From contig NZ_CP121194.1 of NCBI RefSeq assembly GCF_039993895.1, forward strand, positions 1,240,001-1,304,000: a DNA stretch of 64,000 nt, written 5' to 3'. Under the pieces are notes generated by a model. That model saw nothing but the letters and a program-made list of their open reading frames with translations, was not told the DNA's origin and did not search any database. Each line of letters begins with the position of its first letter. Positions within the stretch are counted from its first letter, which is position 1. A program made the position numbers and the translations under genes. The DNA is from Edaphobacter paludis. Its GTDB lineage: Bacteria; Acidobacteriota; Terriglobia; Terriglobales; Acidobacteriaceae. Shown piece after piece: positions 17,778-26,006 of this stretch.

Positions 17778-18413
17778 ATGCGCAACCTCTTCAGCAGCGA
17801 TAGTACAAGCGGCGCCAAGGGCACTGGCGGCAACCGTGTGCCGCGTCATTCCAGCGGATGGAAGGAGCTGCTCAAGCATCTGAGTACGCAGGAATCGCTG
17901 CGTGTTCTCGATATCGGCCCCACTTCGTCAACGAACATCAACTACATCACCAGCCTCGGCCACAGCATCTATATGGCGAATTTAGTCGAAGAGGCCGCCA
18001 AGCCAGAGTGGATCATCCCCGCTGAAGGCGACAAGGCTGCCAGCTTCGACGTCGAAGGATTTCTCAAGTCCAACCTCAATTTTTCCGGTCGGATGTTCGA
18101 CGTTGTCATTCTCTGGGACACGGCGGATTACCTGCCTGAATCTCTGCTGGTCCCTGTATTCTCGCGCATTCACGATGTATTGCAGCCCGGCGGCCTGATG
18201 CTCGCGTTCTTCCACGCGTCGCCCGACGCTGAGGCAGCGTTCAATCGTTACCATCTCACCGAGACCGATGTTATCGAGATGCAGCGTGCAGGAAGTTATC
18301 CTCTGCTCAACGTCTATAGCAATCGAAAGATCGAGAATCTGTTGAGCGGCTTTAGTAACTTTCGTTTCTTCCTCGCGAAGGACAGTTTGCGCGAAGTTAT
18401 TATTACCCGCTAA
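17778..18413 (+). CDS. Class I SAM-dependent methyltransferase-like protein
   Basis: The 211-aa protein has a Rossmann methyltransferase core. It shows motif I as VLDIGPTSS near residue 43, FDVVILWDTADYLP as motif IV, and LQPGGLMLAFFH as post-motif. Motif I lacks the usual GxGxG, having GPTSS, so SAM binding may be altered. The substrate is unknown. It starts 20 bases after the bactofilin stop with GGAAG before the ATG, which suggests a linked function, such as modifying something at a bactofilin scaffold (inference). Confidence 0.75.
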   Translation: MRNLFSSDSTSGAKGTGGNRVPRHSSGWKELLKHLSTQESLRVLDIGPTSSTNINYITSLGHSIYMANLVEEAAKPEWIIPAEGDKAASFDVEGFLKSNLNFSGRMFDVVILWDTADYLPESLLVPVFSRIHDVLQPGGLMLAFFHASPDAEAAFNRYHLTETDVIEMQRAGSYPLLNVYSNRKIENLLSGFSNFRFFLAKDSLREVIITR

Positions 18414-18426
18414 TCCATTACGCAAA

Positions 18427-18468
18427 GAAGAAGCGCAAGCACTCGAATCACTGTGATTGCGCTTCTTC
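18427..18468. terminator. Convergent-gene hairpin, probable terminator
   Basis: GAAGAAGCGCAA (18427-18438) pairs with TTGCGCTTCTTC (18457-18468) across an 18-base loop. It lies between the methyltransferase gene and the convergent small basic-protein gene. The T-rich run after it is broken, so termination strength is unclear. Confidence 0.6.
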
Positions 18469-18484
18469 CATCAATTTCAGGTAG

Positions 18485-18751
18485 TTACCCCTTTGGGTTT
18501 TGCTTCCGGCGTTCTGCCCAGCGCTTTTTCATAGCATCCGCGATCCGCTTGCGGCCTTCAGGGCTCAGCTTGCGTTTCCGTGGAGTTACGGTCTTCGTAG
18601 CTGCCACTGCAGTCTTGACGGCGGCCTTACGTCCCTTGGGGCGGCCTGGACCCTTCGATGCAGTCTGTGCCGTTCCCGCGAGCAGCGTGCGTGCCTGCTG
18701 TAACTTTGATATCTGCGCGTCTATCTCAGCAATAATTCGGCTTACTTCCAC
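18485..18751 (-). CDS. Small basic protein with AT-hook-like motif
   Basis: The 88-aa protein has an N-terminal helix with coiled-coil character (IIAEIDAQISKLQQARTLL), then an Ala/Lys-rich linker with GRPKGRK (an AT-hook core). It ends in RKRIADAMKKRWAERRKQ, a short basic helix repeated in many acidobacterial proteins. A DNA-binding, nucleoid-associated role is inferred from composition. The GTG start has an excellent AGGAGGT seven bases upstream. A candidate promoter, TTGCAA-17-TATCGT, lies near 18830-18860 on the same strand. Confidence 0.8.
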   Translation of the reverse strand: MEVSRIIAEIDAQISKLQQARTLLAGTAQTASKGPGRPKGRKAAVKTAVAATKTVTPRKRKLSPEGRKRIADAMKKRWAERRKQNPKG

Positions 18752-19044
18752 TTGTTACCTCCTCTGGGCATCGAATCAATCCAATCACTCGGTCCAGTGG
18801 TATCTATAACTCGAATGTCTGCAATGCCACCTTCGACGATACAGAAGTAGCTATTGGCTTGCAAATAATTTGTAAGTGCATTTCATTTTTTACACATGCT
18901 GCGAAGGCACTCAATGTAGACAACATCTTCCGCCACGACAGTCCGCGGGCAATCGTGCGATCACGCGCGAGAATGTCTAAACGTATTCCAGCAGCATTCT
19001 GTTTTGGTCGTATAAAAAAGCCGGGATGCTAGACTTCATCTGCG

Positions 19045-20706
19045 ATGCGACAAATCCCTCTGCGGCTGTGGCTTATGGCCGCACTTTCCGGCGTTCTTCA
19101 GGTCCTGCCATTTCCTATTGCTGGACCGACCCCACTCTGGCGAACTGCTTTCTGCTGGTTCGCGCTTCTTCCACTTCTCTGGGCGCTCCTTGGTAATAGC
19201 AAGGCGAGAAGCGCCCTCAACTTAAGACAGGGAGCAGCCCTTGGTTATCTCTGCGGCTTCGTCTGGTATCTCGGTAACTGCTATTGGATTTATCAGACGA
19301 TGTACCTCTACGGTGGTCTGGCCAAACCCATCGCCGCGGGCATCCTTGTGCTCTTCTGCTTGTATCTCGGTCTCTATCACGCGCTCTTCGCTACACTCAT
19401 CGCCGCCTGCCGTCAGCGTTTCGGTCGCCAGGCCACACTCGTTCTAGTGCCCTTCGCCTGGGTCGCGGTGGAATTAGCGCGCGCACGAATCACCGGATTT
19501 CCCTGGGACCAACTCGGCATGACTCAGGTGGATAACTCCCTGCTCACGCGGCTCGCTCCAATCACCGGAGTCTACGGATTATCTTTCATCATTGCCGCAG
19601 TGAATGCGCTCTGGCTTGTACGTATTCGCATTCGAGAGCAACGATTCACCCGCCCGGTCCTCACCGCCACCGGGGTAGTTATCATCCTTCTCTACATCGC
19701 AGCGCTGCACTACTTTCACACTCCTACTTACTCCGCAACAAACGCCAAAGCCACGTTGATACAAGAAAATCTTGCCGTAGGCGCGGACAGAACCGGCCCC
19801 GAGCCAAGCGTCCCGCAACTTATCGATTCCTTCTCTCAACTTAGCCTGCATCCTCCACGTTCGCGCTGCAACGGAATTCCGGAGCTCTCCACTACCACCT
19901 GCATCGTCTTCACAACTCCGCCACAGTCTGTTCAGGAAGCCAGCGACCCTACACCAACGAACGTCGTCATATGGCCCGAATCTCCCGCGCCATTTGCCGA
20001 AGACGATCCGCAGTTCCGTTCCGGGATGTCCTCGCTGGCACGCGCTGTACACGCGCCTTTGATCGTCGACGACATCGGGATCAGCAGCAACTCGAACGCT
20101 GCCGACTCCAAGCCATTCGATCGTTTCAATTCCGCATCTTTTATTACGCCAGACGGTAATTTCGCCGCCCGCTATGACAAGATGCACCTTGTCCCATTCG
20201 GCGAATACGTCCCGTTCAAGTCCCTTTTCTTCTTTGCCGGCAGCCTTCTCGCCGAAGCGGGCGACTTATCGTCCGGGAATCACCGCACCGTATTTGCCTA
20301 CGATGGCCATCACTACGGCACCTTCATCTGTTATGAATCCACATTCGCAGACGAGGTCCGCCTCTTTGTTCTCAAGGGCGCCGACGTTCTAGTCAACATC
20401 TCTGACGACGGATGGTACGGCGACACCAGCGCTCCCTGGCAGCACCTCGACATGGTGCGGATGCGGGCGATTGAAAACCATCGCTGGGTTCTTCGCGCCA
20501 CTAACACAGGAGTTACCGCCGCCATCGATCCTCATGGCAGAGTCACCGCCGCCGCTCCCCGCCATATCCGCACGGCCCTTCATGTCGGCTTCGCGTACGA
20601 GCACGACATCACCTTCTACACCGCTCACGGCGACATCTTCGCCTACATCTGTGCCATCATCACCGCACTGGCCCTCGTCTTCAACCTGAAGCCGCGAATG
20701 AACTAA
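19045..20706 (+). CDS. lnt: Apolipoprotein N-acyltransferase
   Basis: This inner-membrane enzyme adds the third acyl chain to lipoproteins. The 553-aa protein has about six N-terminal helices, a carbon-nitrogen hydrolase domain and a last C-terminal helix. The catalytic triad is visible as E312 in VIWPESPAPF, K379 in DKMHLVPFGEYVPF and C429 in ICYESTF. An insert near residues 255-300 is longer than usual. It stands 12 bases before prfB. No strong ribosome site is seen before the ATG. Confidence 0.94.
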   Translation: MRQIPLRLWLMAALSGVLQVLPFPIAGPTPLWRTAFCWFALLPLLWALLGNSKARSALNLRQGAALGYLCGFVWYLGNCYWIYQTMYLYGGLAKPIAAGILVLFCLYLGLYHALFATLIAACRQRFGRQATLVLVPFAWVAVELARARITGFPWDQLGMTQVDNSLLTRLAPITGVYGLSFIIAAVNALWLVRIRIREQRFTRPVLTATGVVIILLYIAALHYFHTPTYSATNAKATLIQENLAVGADRTGPEPSVPQLIDSFSQLSLHPPRSRCNGIPELSTTTCIVFTTPPQSVQEASDPTPTNVVIWPESPAPFAEDDPQFRSGMSSLARAVHAPLIVDDIGISSNSNAADSKPFDRFNSASFITPDGNFAARYDKMHLVPFGEYVPFKSLFFFAGSLLAEAGDLSSGNHRTVFAYDGHHYGTFICYESTFADEVRLFVLKGADVLVNISDDGWYGDTSAPWQHLDMVRMRAIENHRWVLRATNTGVTAAIDPHGRVTAAAPRHIRTALHVGFAYEHDITFYTAHGDIFAYICAIITALALVFNLKPRMN

Positions 20707-20718
20707 ACTGAATACATC

Positions 20719-21850
20719 ATGTTGAGCGACTTAGAATTCACCTACAACCCAGTTCGCGACAAAGTCCGCGACCTGCGGGAGTATCTTTGACTCGGCCCGC
20801 CTGCGCCGTGAACTAGCCACCATCGAAGAAAAAACTGCCGACCCCACCATTTGGGCTGACGCCGCGCGTTCGCAGCCGCTGATGCGCGAACGCAAGCGCC
20901 TCGAAACTCTCCTCGCCGACGATGCCGAGTTAGCACGCCGCTCCGATGACATTGAGGCCTACTTCGAACTCGCCAAAGAGGGCGAAGACACCGAGCCTGA
21001 TCTCACCCGCGAGATCCCCGCTCTTATCGACTTCGCCGATAAGCTCGAATCCAAAACCATGCTCTCCGGCGAGACCGATGCACTCAACGCCATCGTCGTC
21101 GTTCACCCCGGCGCGGGTGGCACCGAATCGCAGGACTGGGCCGAGATGCTCATGCGCATGTACATCCGCTGGGCCGAGCGCCAGAATTTCAAGGTCGAGA
21201 TCAACGAAGTTCAGGACGGCGACGAAGCCGGCATCAAATCGGCCACCTTCACCATCTCGGGCGACTTCGCCTTCGGGCTTCTCTCTGGTGAAACGGGAGT
21301 TCATCGGCTGGTTCGCATCTCTCCCTTTGACTCCGCAAAGCGCCGCCACACCAGCTTTGCCAGCGTCTTCGTCTCGCCGGAGATCGACGACACCATCGTC
21401 ATCGACATCAAGCCAGACGACCTTCGCATCGACACTTATCGTTCCGGTGGCAAGGGCGGCCAGCACGTCAACACCACTGACTCCGCAGTCCGTATCACCC
21501 ATCTTCCCACCGGCCTTGTGGCAGGTTGCCAGAACGAACGCAGCCAACACAAGAACAAGGAAAGGGCGATGAAGCTCCTTCGCTCGCGTCTCTACGAGTA
21601 CGAACTCGACAAGAAGAAAGCCGTCAGCCGAAAGCTTGAAGACTCCAAGCTCGACATCAAGTTCGGCTCGCAGATTCGCAGCTATGTCCTTCAGCCCTAC
21701 CGTATGGCTAAGGATCTTCGCACCCGCGTAGAAGTAGGCGATGTCGATAAAGTTCTCGACGGCGACCTCGAACCTTTCATCCGCGGCTATCTCCGTATGA
21801 GACGCGAAGGTAATTTCCCAGCCGAGATCGCTGAGGAGGAAGAAGTTTAA
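20719..21850 (+). CDS. prfB: Peptide chain release factor 2 with programmed +1 frameshift
   Basis: Release factor 2 ends translation at UGA and UAA. Translation begins at ATG 20719 and runs 23 codons to CTT (20785-20787), followed by an in-frame TGA at 20788-20790. Skipping one T resumes at GAC (20789) and gives 353 more residues, 376 aa in all. The slippery site CTT-TGA-C and an upstream GGGAG match the autoregulated frameshift known from E. coli. Downstream are SPF (the UGA-recognition tripeptide, in RISPFDSAK) and GGQ (SGGKGGQHVN). A short frame starting at 20882 would miss the N-terminal helices. Confidence 0.96.
20776..20791 (+). promoter_or_regulatory. prfB: prfB programmed frameshift site
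   Basis: The sequence CGGGAGTATCTTTGAC holds an internal Shine-Dalgarno-like GGGAG three bases before CTT, then the UGA stop with C as the next base. This is the arrangement that slows termination when RF2 is scarce and lets the ribosome slip +1. Confidence 0.93.
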
Positions 21851-21919
21851 AAGCTCTGATTCGAGGGCCGGTGCTGGCGCATCCAATTTTGAAAGCACCA
21901 AGCGGAGGAGCCGAAGCGT

Positions 21920-22426
21920 ATGACGAAATCCAGCGACACGCCCGATGTTCACCAGGCTTTACGCAAGCAGCTTGTAACCCTGATTCAGGGCGGGGAAGCT
22001 CATGCCACCTTCGAAGATGCGATAAAGGACTTTCCTGCTGAACTTCGTGGCAAGGTTCCAGCCCATCTCCCCTACTCTGCCTGGCAACTCCTCGAACACC
22101 TGCGCATTGCCCAGCGCGACATCCTCGACTTCAGCGCCCCTCCGACCGGTGGCTATCAGCCGCTCGAATGGCCCGATGCCTATTGGCCCAAATCACCCGA
22201 GCCGCCTTCAGCACACGCATGGGACCACTCCATTGCCGCGATCCGCAAAGATCGAGAGCACTTCGAGGCGCTCATCCAGAAGCCGGATGCTGATCTCTTC
22301 AAGCCCTTCCGCTGGGGCAACGGCCAGAACCTTCTACGTGAAGCGCTCCTCATCGCCGATCACACGGCATACCATCTCGGCGAATTCATCGTCCTTCGCC
22401 GCCTGCTCGGTGTCTGGAATAAATAA
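21920..22426 (+). CDS. DinB-family putative metal-dependent hydrolase
   Basis: The 168-aa protein is a four-helix-bundle DinB-like member. It contains WQLLEHLRIAQRDIL and ADHTAYHLGEFIVLRRLLG, whose His residues form the family's metal site. Members act as thiol transferases or have unknown roles; the reaction cannot be told here. GGAGGAG precedes the ATG. The CoA-binding protein gene follows 13 bases later, and with the DsbD gene the three probably form an operon. Confidence 0.82.
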   Translation: MTKSSDTPDVHQALRKQLVTLIQGGEAHATFEDAIKDFPAELRGKVPAHLPYSAWQLLEHLRIAQRDILDFSAPPTGGYQPLEWPDAYWPKSPEPPSAHAWDHSIAAIRKDREHFEALIQKPDADLFKPFRWGNGQNLLREALLIADHTAYHLGEFIVLRRLLGVWNK

Positions 22427-22439
22427 GGGGAGAGGTGCA

Positions 22440-22880
22440 GTGAATCAACCCGAAATCATCCGAGCCATGCTCGGCAACCCTGCTGCGAAGCCGGTCGTCA
22501 TAGCAGTCATCGGCCTGTCGCCGCACCCCGACAAACCCAGCCACTTCGTTCCGGCCTACATGCAGCAGCACGGCTACCGCATCCTGCCCGTCAACCCGAC
22601 GGTAGACAGCGTCCTCGGAGAGAAGTCTTACGCCTCGCTCGCCGACCTGCCCATCAAGCCCGACATCGTCAACGTCTTCCGCCTACCGCGATATATTTCT
22701 GCCATCGTCGACGAGATGCTCCAACTCGGCCTCCAGAGTCTCTGGGTTCAATCGGGCATCATCAACCTCGAAGCCGCCGCTAAAGCCGAGGCAGGCGGCA
22801 TCCATGTCGTCATGGACCACTGCATCATGGTCGAGCACCGGCGAGTTCTTCCACTTTCAGCCTACAATCTAGCTAAATGA
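22440..22880 (+). CDS. CoA-binding domain protein (YccU-like)
   Basis: The 146-aa protein is a single CoA-binding Rossmann domain: VVIAVIGLSPHPDKPSHFVP, GYRILPVNPTVDSVLGEKSY, PDIVNVFRLP and the C-terminal HVVMDHCIMVEHRR. The biological role of stand-alone members is not settled. The GTG start at 22440 follows GGGGAGAGG. A longer frame beginning within the DinB gene is rejected. The stop overlaps the next ATG as ATGA. Confidence 0.88.
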   Translation: MNQPEIIRAMLGNPAAKPVVIAVIGLSPHPDKPSHFVPAYMQQHGYRILPVNPTVDSVLGEKSYASLADLPIKPDIVNVFRLPRYISAIVDEMLQLGLQSLWVQSGIINLEAAAKAEAGGIHVVMDHCIMVEHRRVLPLSAYNLAK

Positions 22881-24961
22881 GAATTCGCTACTCCCTGCTC
22901 GCTGCGGTCTGCATTCTCTTTCCCATCCTGACTGCTCACGCGCAGCTCCCGGTAGCGGGCGACGGCGGCCCCGGCCCTGTAAAAGCCCAGCATTTGACGG
23001 CGGAACTAGTCTCAGCTTCCTCCACCATCGCTCCTGGCGGAACCGTTCAGGCCGGTCTCGTCCTCACGCTTGATCCCCATTGGCACGTCTATTGGATCAA
23101 CGCAGGAGACTCCGGCGAACCGCCGAAGATCACCTGGACGCTGCCCGCCGGAGTCACTGCCAGTCCCATGCAGTTTCCGGTCCCCAGCCGCCTCCCTCTC
23201 GGCCCGCTGATGGACTTCGGCTACGAGAACGTAGCAGCCTTTCCCGTTCAACTCACCGCCGCAAAATCAGTGAAGCCGGGCAATATCCACCTCGACGCCA
23301 AGATCAGCTGGCTGGTCTGCCGTGAGGTCTGCATCCCCGGGAAGGCGCACCTCGGGCTCAATCTCACGGTGGCCCAGGACGCTGCCTCAGTTCCGCCTAC
23401 GGGCGTGTTGGGAGAAGCTCTCAACCTGATCCCACGGCCGCCTCCGGCTGACGTGAAGTTCACGGTCATTGGCGGCAAATCTGATTTCGTCGTTACCATG
23501 ATCAATGGTCACAGGGAGACCAGCGCAGAATTTTATCCCTTTGATGAGGACCAGATTCTGAATGCCGCGCCGCAGACAGTGGAGTCTCTGCCGAACGGCG
23601 TTCGTCTACGCGTCAAGCGGGCCGAAGATCTCGCCAAACTCCCAGCCGAGCTTCACGGCCTCGTTAAACTAAGCGCCACAAAGGCGTACGACGTGACTGC
23701 TCCAGTCACGCCAGGCGAAGTGGCTCCGGCTGTTGGCTCCAAGTCGCCGAACAGCAGCAGCGGGATCACTATCGTCACCGCAATTGGCCTCGCCTTCCTC
23801 GGCGGAATCATTCTCAATCTGATGCCGTGCGTCTTTCCCGTGCTCTTCCTCAAGGGGCTGGCGCTGGTGCAGTCCTCTGGCGAAGAACGCAGCCGCTTGC
23901 GCAGCCATGGCCTTGTCTACACGCTCGGCATCCTGGTGTCGTTCTGGATCATCGTGGCGGTCTTACTCGGGCTGCGGGCGGGCGGCGCGCAGGCTGGATG
24001 GGGCTTCCAGCTTCAGTCGCCGGTCTTCATCGCAGTGCTTGCGCTCGGGTTGTTCTTCTTCGCTCTCTCTCTTGCGGGACAGTTCGAGCTTGGCCTTTCG
24101 CTGACAAGCGTCGGCGGTGAACTGGCGCAGAAGCAGGGCTTTGCCGGCAGCTTCTTTACCGGAGTCTTGGCCACGATCGTTGCTACGCCATGCACCGCTC
24201 CGTTAATGGGAGCGGCGATCGGCTTTGCGCTCGCTCAACCGGCAGGAATTACCTTTGCCGTCTTTACCGCGCTCGGCCTCGGGCTCGCGACGCCGTATCT
24301 ACTACTCAGTTTTCAGCCTGCGTGGACTCGCATTTTGCCGCGTCCAGGTCGATGGATGGAGACGCTCAAGCAACTCACCGCCGTGCCGCTATTTGCCACG
24401 GTAATCTGGCTGGCGTGGCTCTTTGGACGGCTTTACGGCCCGTCCGGCTCGCTGGATCACATGTCTTTTCTGCTGGGCGGCTTTCTTCTTGTAGCGATTG
24501 CCGGATGGATGCTGGCTCGTTGGCCTGCACGCTGGGCCTCGGCGATTGCTGCCGTCGTACTTGGTGCGCTGGCGCTTGCTACATCGCTCTATTCTCCGAA
24601 GGACACAACGCTGGTCTGGCAGCCCTACACGCAGCAGACTTTGGATCAGGCTCGTGCCGGTGGACATCCGGTTTTCATCGACTTCACGGCTGCGTGGTGC
24701 CTGAGCTGCCAGGTCAACGAACGGCTGGTGCTGCGTTCGGCGGATGTGCAGCGGCAACTTGCGGACCACAAACTGACTCTGTTGAAGGCTGATTGGACGC
24801 AGTACGACCCGGAGATTACCAAAGAGCTTGCTTCACTGAACCGGAGCGGTGTTCCTACTTACGTCATCTATCCGACTAGCCAGGCAGCTCCCGCAGATGT
24901 TCTGCCGGAGCTGCTGACCAAGGATGTAGTGCTGACTGCTATCGACCGCGACGCCCGCTAG
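22877..24961 (+). CDS. dsbD: DsbD-type thiol:disulfide interchange protein
   Basis: This membrane protein passes electrons from cytoplasmic thioredoxin to the periplasm. The 694 residues comprise a signal peptide, an N-terminal beta domain (about 30-270, with VCREVCIPGKAH), a membrane domain of about eight helices and a C-terminal thioredoxin domain. In the membrane domain, LMPCVFPVLFLKG and ATPCTAPLMG hold the CcdA-like Cys pair. The thioredoxin domain has the active site WCLSC near residues 607-611. Three-part architecture and length match DsbD/ScsB-type reductases. The start overlaps the CoA-binding protein stop by ATGA. It could serve cytochrome c maturation for the many c-type hemes encoded nearby (inference). 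Confidence 0.9.
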   Translation: MRIRYSLLAAVCILFPILTAHAQLPVAGDGGPGPVKAQHLTAELVSASSTIAPGGTVQAGLVLTLDPHWHVYWINAGDSGEPPKITWTLPAGVTASPMQFPVPSRLPLGPLMDFGYENVAAFPVQLTAAKSVKPGNIHLDAKISWLVCREVCIPGKAHLGLNLTVAQDAASVPPTGVLGEALNLIPRPPPADVKFTVIGGKSDFVVTMINGHRETSAEFYPFDEDQILNAAPQTVESLPNGVRLRVKRAEDLAKLPAELHGLVKLSATKAYDVTAPVTPGEVAPAVGSKSPNSSSGITIVTAIGLAFLGGIILNLMPCVFPVLFLKGLALVQSSGEERSRLRSHGLVYTLGILVSFWIIVAVLLGLRAGGAQAGWGFQLQSPVFIAVLALGLFFFALSLAGQFELGLSLTSVGGELAQKQGFAGSFFTGVLATIVATPCTAPLMGAAIGFALAQPAGITFAVFTALGLGLATPYLLLSFQPAWTRILPRPGRWMETLKQLTAVPLFATVIWLAWLFGRLYGPSGSLDHMSFLLGGFLLVAIAGWMLARWPARWASAIAAVVLGALALATSLYSPKDTTLVWQPYTQQTLDQARAGGHPVFIDFTAAWCLSCQVNERLVLRSADVQRQLADHKLTLLKADWTQYDPEITKELASLNRSGVPTYVIYPTSQAAPADVLPELLTKDVVLTAIDRDAR

Positions 24962-24973
24962 AATAGCCGCGCG

Positions 24974-25624
24974 TTAGGCCTTTTTGAGGGCAATGTGGGC
25001 GGCGCGGACGTCGGTTGCGGTGTAGACGGAGAGGAAGGGTGCTCCGGCTGCGGCGGCCTCGATATGGGCTCGGCCACCTTGTTCCCGGTCGACCAGGCAG
25101 AGGACTCCCGCTACGTTCATTCCGGCTTCGCGAGCGGCTTCGATGGCCGTGATCGTTGAGCCTCCGGTTGTGCAGACATCGTCGACGATTACGACCTGCG
25201 CGCCTTGCTTGAGGAAGCCTTCGATGCGGCGTCCGGTGCCATGAGATTTCTCAGCTTTGCGGACGAGGAAGCCGTGGATGAGGGTGGGGGCTGGGTCGGA
25301 GCCGGTTTCGAGTTCCAGTTCGCTGGAGAGTTCGAGAATCTCGGCGTGATCAGCCAGAGCCCAGGCGCTGGCGCTCGCGGTGTTGGAGACGAGGGGATCA
25401 GCGCCCATGGTCAGGCCGCCTACGGCCTCGGCCTGCGGGATGTGCTGGCGGATGAGGTCATAGAGGACGAGGCCCGAGAGGCGTCCGCCTTCGGCGTGGA
25501 GCGTGGTGGTGCGGCAGTCGATGTAGTAATCGGACTTCTGGCCGCTGGCCAGGGTGAAGTCACCAAGTTTGAAGGAGAGTGTGGCGATCAGATTGAGGAG
25601 GTCAGCGCGGGCATCGTTTGGCAT
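24974..25624 (-). CDS. pyrE: Orotate phosphoribosyltransferase
   Basis: This cytoplasmic enzyme makes OMP from orotate and PRPP in pyrimidine synthesis. The 216-aa protein has LASGQKSDYYIDCR at the N-terminus and the PRPP-binding motif VVIVDDVCTTGGST near residues 140-153. An extra acidic segment (about 93-110) interrupts the usual core. The gene is convergent with dsbD, 12 bases away. Upstream is a repeat-derived leader that contains a candidate promoter and a terminator-like hairpin. Confidence 0.95.
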   Translation of the reverse strand: MPNDARADLLNLIATLSFKLGDFTLASGQKSDYYIDCRTTTLHAEGGRLSGLVLYDLIRQHIPQAEAVGGLTMGADPLVSNTASASAWALADHAEILELSSELELETGSDPAPTLIHGFLVRKAEKSHGTGRRIEGFLKQGAQVVIVDDVCTTGGSTITAIEAAREAGMNVAGVLCLVDREQGGRAHIEAAAAGAPFLSVYTATDVRAAHIALKKA

Positions 25625-25648
25625 GGTCTTCTCGATTGTAGATGGTAT

Positions 25649-25915
25649 CCTCCCCCCCTACTATTTTGTCGCAAAGTCTTCCATTATTGAGACTTAAGTC
25701 CGGACTTCAATTCAAAGTCTCGATTTAGCTTGCCGAGCTGCTGCAAAGTCTTCTAAATGAAGGGGTTGTTAAACAAAAAGTCCCGGTTTGAGCCGGGCGT
25801 GCTATTTAAGTTGTGTATTAAGCATAGCAAATAGGCGGAAACTCTTTTGCAGGTGAGATGTGGTTTGGTTTCAATGGATTAGATGGTGTTGGGACTTGAC
25901 AGGATTTTTGCGGCA
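25649..25915 (-). repeat. Dispersed promoter/leader element, copy A (upstream of pyrE)
   Basis: On the minus strand this roughly 260-base block shares ordered motifs with 42514-42772. These are AAATCCTGTCAAG, a TGCAAAA block, a TATGCT candidate -10, several GACTTT/AGTCC repeats, the palindrome AAGTCCGGACTT, AATGGAAGACTTT, and a TAGTA-G(n)-AGG tract next to the gene start. Spacing and order are conserved while the intervening sequence differs. It carries the probable pyrE promoter and leader. Confidence 0.78.
25775..25797 (-). terminator. Terminator-like hairpin in pyrE leader
   Basis: On the minus strand CCCGG, a six-base loop and CCGGG are followed by ACTTTTTG. It lies between a candidate pyrE promoter and the pyrE start, so it could be an attenuator. 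It may equally be the terminator of the upstream CPBP gene. The stem is only five pairs. Confidence 0.5.
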
Positions 25916-25921
25916 TTCCTG

Positions 25922-25966
25922 CCCACCTTAGCGACGATAAAGCTGCCGCGAAGGTGGGGCACCCGG
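25922..25966. repeat. TGGGGCACCCGG hairpin repeat, intergenic copy
   Basis: CCCACCTTAGCG pairs with CGCGAAGGTGGG across a short loop, followed by the conserved tail GGGGCACCCGG. The same element type occurs at 28736, 44527, 44614 and 47927. It lies in the gap between pyrE and the CPBP protease gene. Confidence 0.82.
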
Positions 25967-26006
25967 CTTGTGCGGTCACTGCATGGGCGAAGAGCGACGG
26001 TGTTGG

